Below are positions 62,838-64,000 of a stretch of DNA of 64,000 bases, piece by piece. The stretch lies in assembly GCF_000745125.1 (NCBI RefSeq), contig NZ_JQNF01000007.1, positions 124,001 through 188,000 of the forward strand. The letters run 5' to 3'. The position numbers were made by a program, and so were the translations under genes. The notes below the pieces were generated by a model. It made no database searches. It saw only the letters and a program-made list of their open reading frames with translations, and had not been told where the DNA came from. Position 1 is the stretch's first letter; every line of letters starts with the position of its first letter. This stretch comes from Carnobacterium jeotgali MS3 (GTDB lineage: Bacteria > Bacillota > Bacilli > Lactobacillales > Carnobacteriaceae).

Positions 62838-63030
62838 TTTTAATAATCGATCCTCTCATAACGGGACTTTAGGTCACACCTTCATCCCAAACTAAAAATA
62901 CAAAAACTATCTAACTTCTAACTGACGCTTTTTTCAACATCTGGAATTATACATTTATTTATAAAATAAGTCCAATTCAACTCATCTAGTTTTTGCCCCA
63001 TGTGTTTTTTACTATCTCACAGGCTTACTG

Positions 63031-63296
63031 ATTTAATTGACTCTATACTTTTTAGTGTGGATAGATAAATTTAGTTCATGCTTAACATTCTGGAGGAATA
63101 GGATTGCTTGTAGCCCTGTGAAGTATTCAATGCGAATTACATCGCTTTAACGCTTTAGCGTTTAAGCGGTGTTTGAGGCTTGAAAGTTCTTAAGACTTTA
63201 GACTTAAGACGGTACCAGGGCTCTTACAAGCAAATCCGTCTATTCCGAAAGAATTTTTTGAAGCAGCCACACTATTTGACGAAGAGCCATTTAATT
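63031..63296 (+). mobile_element. MITE-like repeat, copy C, with target duplication
   Basis: The element is 63039-63288 (250 bp), flanked by the 8-bp direct repeat ATTTAATT at 63031-63038 and 63289-63296. The left end reads GACTCT-N8-TAGTGTGG. The right end, reverse complemented, reads GGCTCT-N8-TAGTGTGG. Stem arms lie at 63095-63118 and 63216-63246, with a second 16-bp imperfect palindrome inside at 63139-63172. An 8-bp duplication and GGCTCT-type ends fit the ISL3 family, and no transposase is encoded. It has no reading frame of note. Confidence 0.82.
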
Positions 63297-63301
63297 AAAC
63301 A

Positions 63302-63357
63302 AAGAGAACGCCAATTGTCTAGTGAAATACGAAACCCTAAACAATGAACGTTCTCTT
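63302..63357 (-). terminator. Hairpin between copy C and the tRNA-Arg gene
   Basis: AAGAGAACG (63302-63310) pairs with CGTTCTCTT (63349-63357), and ATTGT/ACAAT may pair inside. It probably ends the tRNA-Arg transcript on the minus strand, but the T-run is weak. Confidence 0.45.
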
Positions 63358-63416
63358 AGTTATTGTGTGACATCTGTTTTAAAAAGTTGTTAATCTAGTC
63401 TAGTTAGGCATTTTTA

Positions 63417-63488
63417 TGCCCCCTGAGGGAATCGAACCCCCATTTCAAGAATCGGAATCTTACGTGATATCCATTACACTAAGGGGAC
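63417..63488 (-). tRNA. tRNA-Arg (anticodon CCG)
   Basis: The minus strand folds with the acceptor stem GTCCCCT/AGGGGGC, a D arm, an anticodon loop TTCCGAT (anticodon CCG, reading CGG) and the T loop TTCGATT. The CCA end is not encoded and the discriminator is A. The tRNA is 72 nt without CCA. Confidence 0.93.
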
Positions 63489-63671
63489 CACTACACTAAC
63501 ACGTTAATGGTTAAACGCTGTTCTGGTGTTAGTAAAATACCAACTATTATAGTGTAGCCCAGTTATAATGAAAAAACAAGCAGAACTTCCAAAGAGACCA
63601 CGTACAATGCTCTTAAAAAGGAAAGCTTTTGCTGACCCTTTTTAAACACATTATTTTCGGTTCATTTTATT

Positions 63672-64000
63672 TTAGCTAAGCATGCCCGTTTTCATAAGAT
63701 CTTTAGTTCTTAAGTTTTCTGCCATCTCATTTAACTTACGTAAGCGATGATTGATCCCAGACTTACTGATTGTTCCACTTGGAATCATTTCTCCTAGTTC
63801 TTTTAAAGTTACTTCAGGGTATTCTAAACGAACAAGCGCAATTTCTCTTAATTTCGTTGGGATTTTATCTAACCCGAGCACCTCATCAATGAACTTTATA
63901 CTTTCGATTTGTTTACTAGCCGCATCAATAGTTTTATTTAAATTAGCATTCTCACAATTCACTAGACGATTGACCGAGTTTCTCATATCTCTGATGATAC
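63672..64000 (-). CDS. whiA: WhiA, C-terminal part (runs past the window edge)
   Basis: This conserved DNA-binding regulator affects cell division and morphogenesis in Gram-positive bacteria. The visible part is the C-terminal helix-turn-helix region, with [40 protein letters not shown] and [20 protein letters not shown]. The reading frame stays open to position 64000, so the N-terminal LAGLIDADG-like part is outside. The stop is at 63672-63674. Confidence 0.92.
   Translation of the reverse strand, partial: IIRDMRNSVNRLVNCENANLNKTIDAASKQIESIKFIDEVLGLDKIPTKLREIALVRLEYPEVTLKELGEMIPSGTISKSGINHRLRKLNEMAENLRTKDLMKTGMLS

Noticed and set aside
63072-63288. Idea that the repeats are 6S RNA genes because of the long bulged stem
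   Set aside because: Three copies with terminal inverted repeats and an 8-bp target duplication point to a mobile element, and the central bubble of 6S RNA is not conserved.

Overview
The window is about 36% G+C by eye and comes from a low-G+C Gram-positive chromosome, most likely a lactic acid bacterium of the order Lactobacillales and probably Carnobacterium or a close relative. Supporting signs are the cggR-gap-pgk-tpiA-gpmI-eno operon, the sufCDSUB order, a lone GcvH, a DUF2969 gene beside yihY/rodA, the secG-esterase-rnr-smpB block, a Met T-box in front of metNIQ, and a tmRNA tag ending in SYALAA. Almost every gene is on the minus strand. The genus is an inference from gene content, not from a search.

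Layout. 1-8.2 kb is the accessory end: a manganese catalase broken by a one-base frameshift, a degenerate IS remnant, an arsenate reductase, an Old Yellow Enzyme-type oxidoreductase, a decayed regulator fragment, an ElaA-like acetyltransferase and a McrBC modification-dependent restriction system. 8.7-16.4 kb holds a DEAD-box helicase, the complete SUF iron-sulfur operon and a class I amidotransferase hydrolase. 16.4-19 kb is a three-gene membrane PH-domain cluster. 19.3-22.4 kb is the methionine ABC transporter under a T-box. 22.4-28 kb holds gcvH, an ArsC/Spx-like protein, rodA, yihY, DUF2969, alanine dehydrogenase and a small unknown gene. 28-31 kb has a PadR/acetylesterase pair with a clear operator, the tmRNA gene and a CPBP protease. 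31.2-36.5 kb is argCJBDF. 36.7-45.1 kb has two phosphatases, class III FBPase, a glutathione peroxidase-type protein, smpB, rnr, an esterase and secG. 45.2-52.3 kb has serC-serA-DUF1015 and a LevR-type regulator with an orphan mannose-family EIIB. 52.8-60 kb is the glycolytic operon under CggR. 60.3-64 kb has a DsbA-like protein, clpP with a CtsR box, a dihydrouridine synthase, tRNA-Arg(CCG) and the 3' part of whiA.

The most unusual item is a family of three dispersed non-coding repeats (about 19126-19326, 52490-52749 and 63039-63288). They share terminal inverted repeats that resemble ISL3-family ends, a conserved internal long stem and a variable centre. The copy at 63039 is flanked by a perfect 8-bp target duplication (ATTTAATT), so this looks like a non-autonomous transposable element (MITE). 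All three copies lie in the same orientation and within about 14 bp of a terminator or terminator-like hairpin.

Functional links: tmRNA and SmpB, with RNase R, form the ribosome rescue and decay system. CggR and the five glycolytic enzymes handle the triose phosphate part of glycolysis, with FBPase acting in the opposite direction. SerC and SerA draw 3-phosphoglycerate off towards serine. The LevR-type regulator and EIIB probably connect to a mannose PTS encoded elsewhere.
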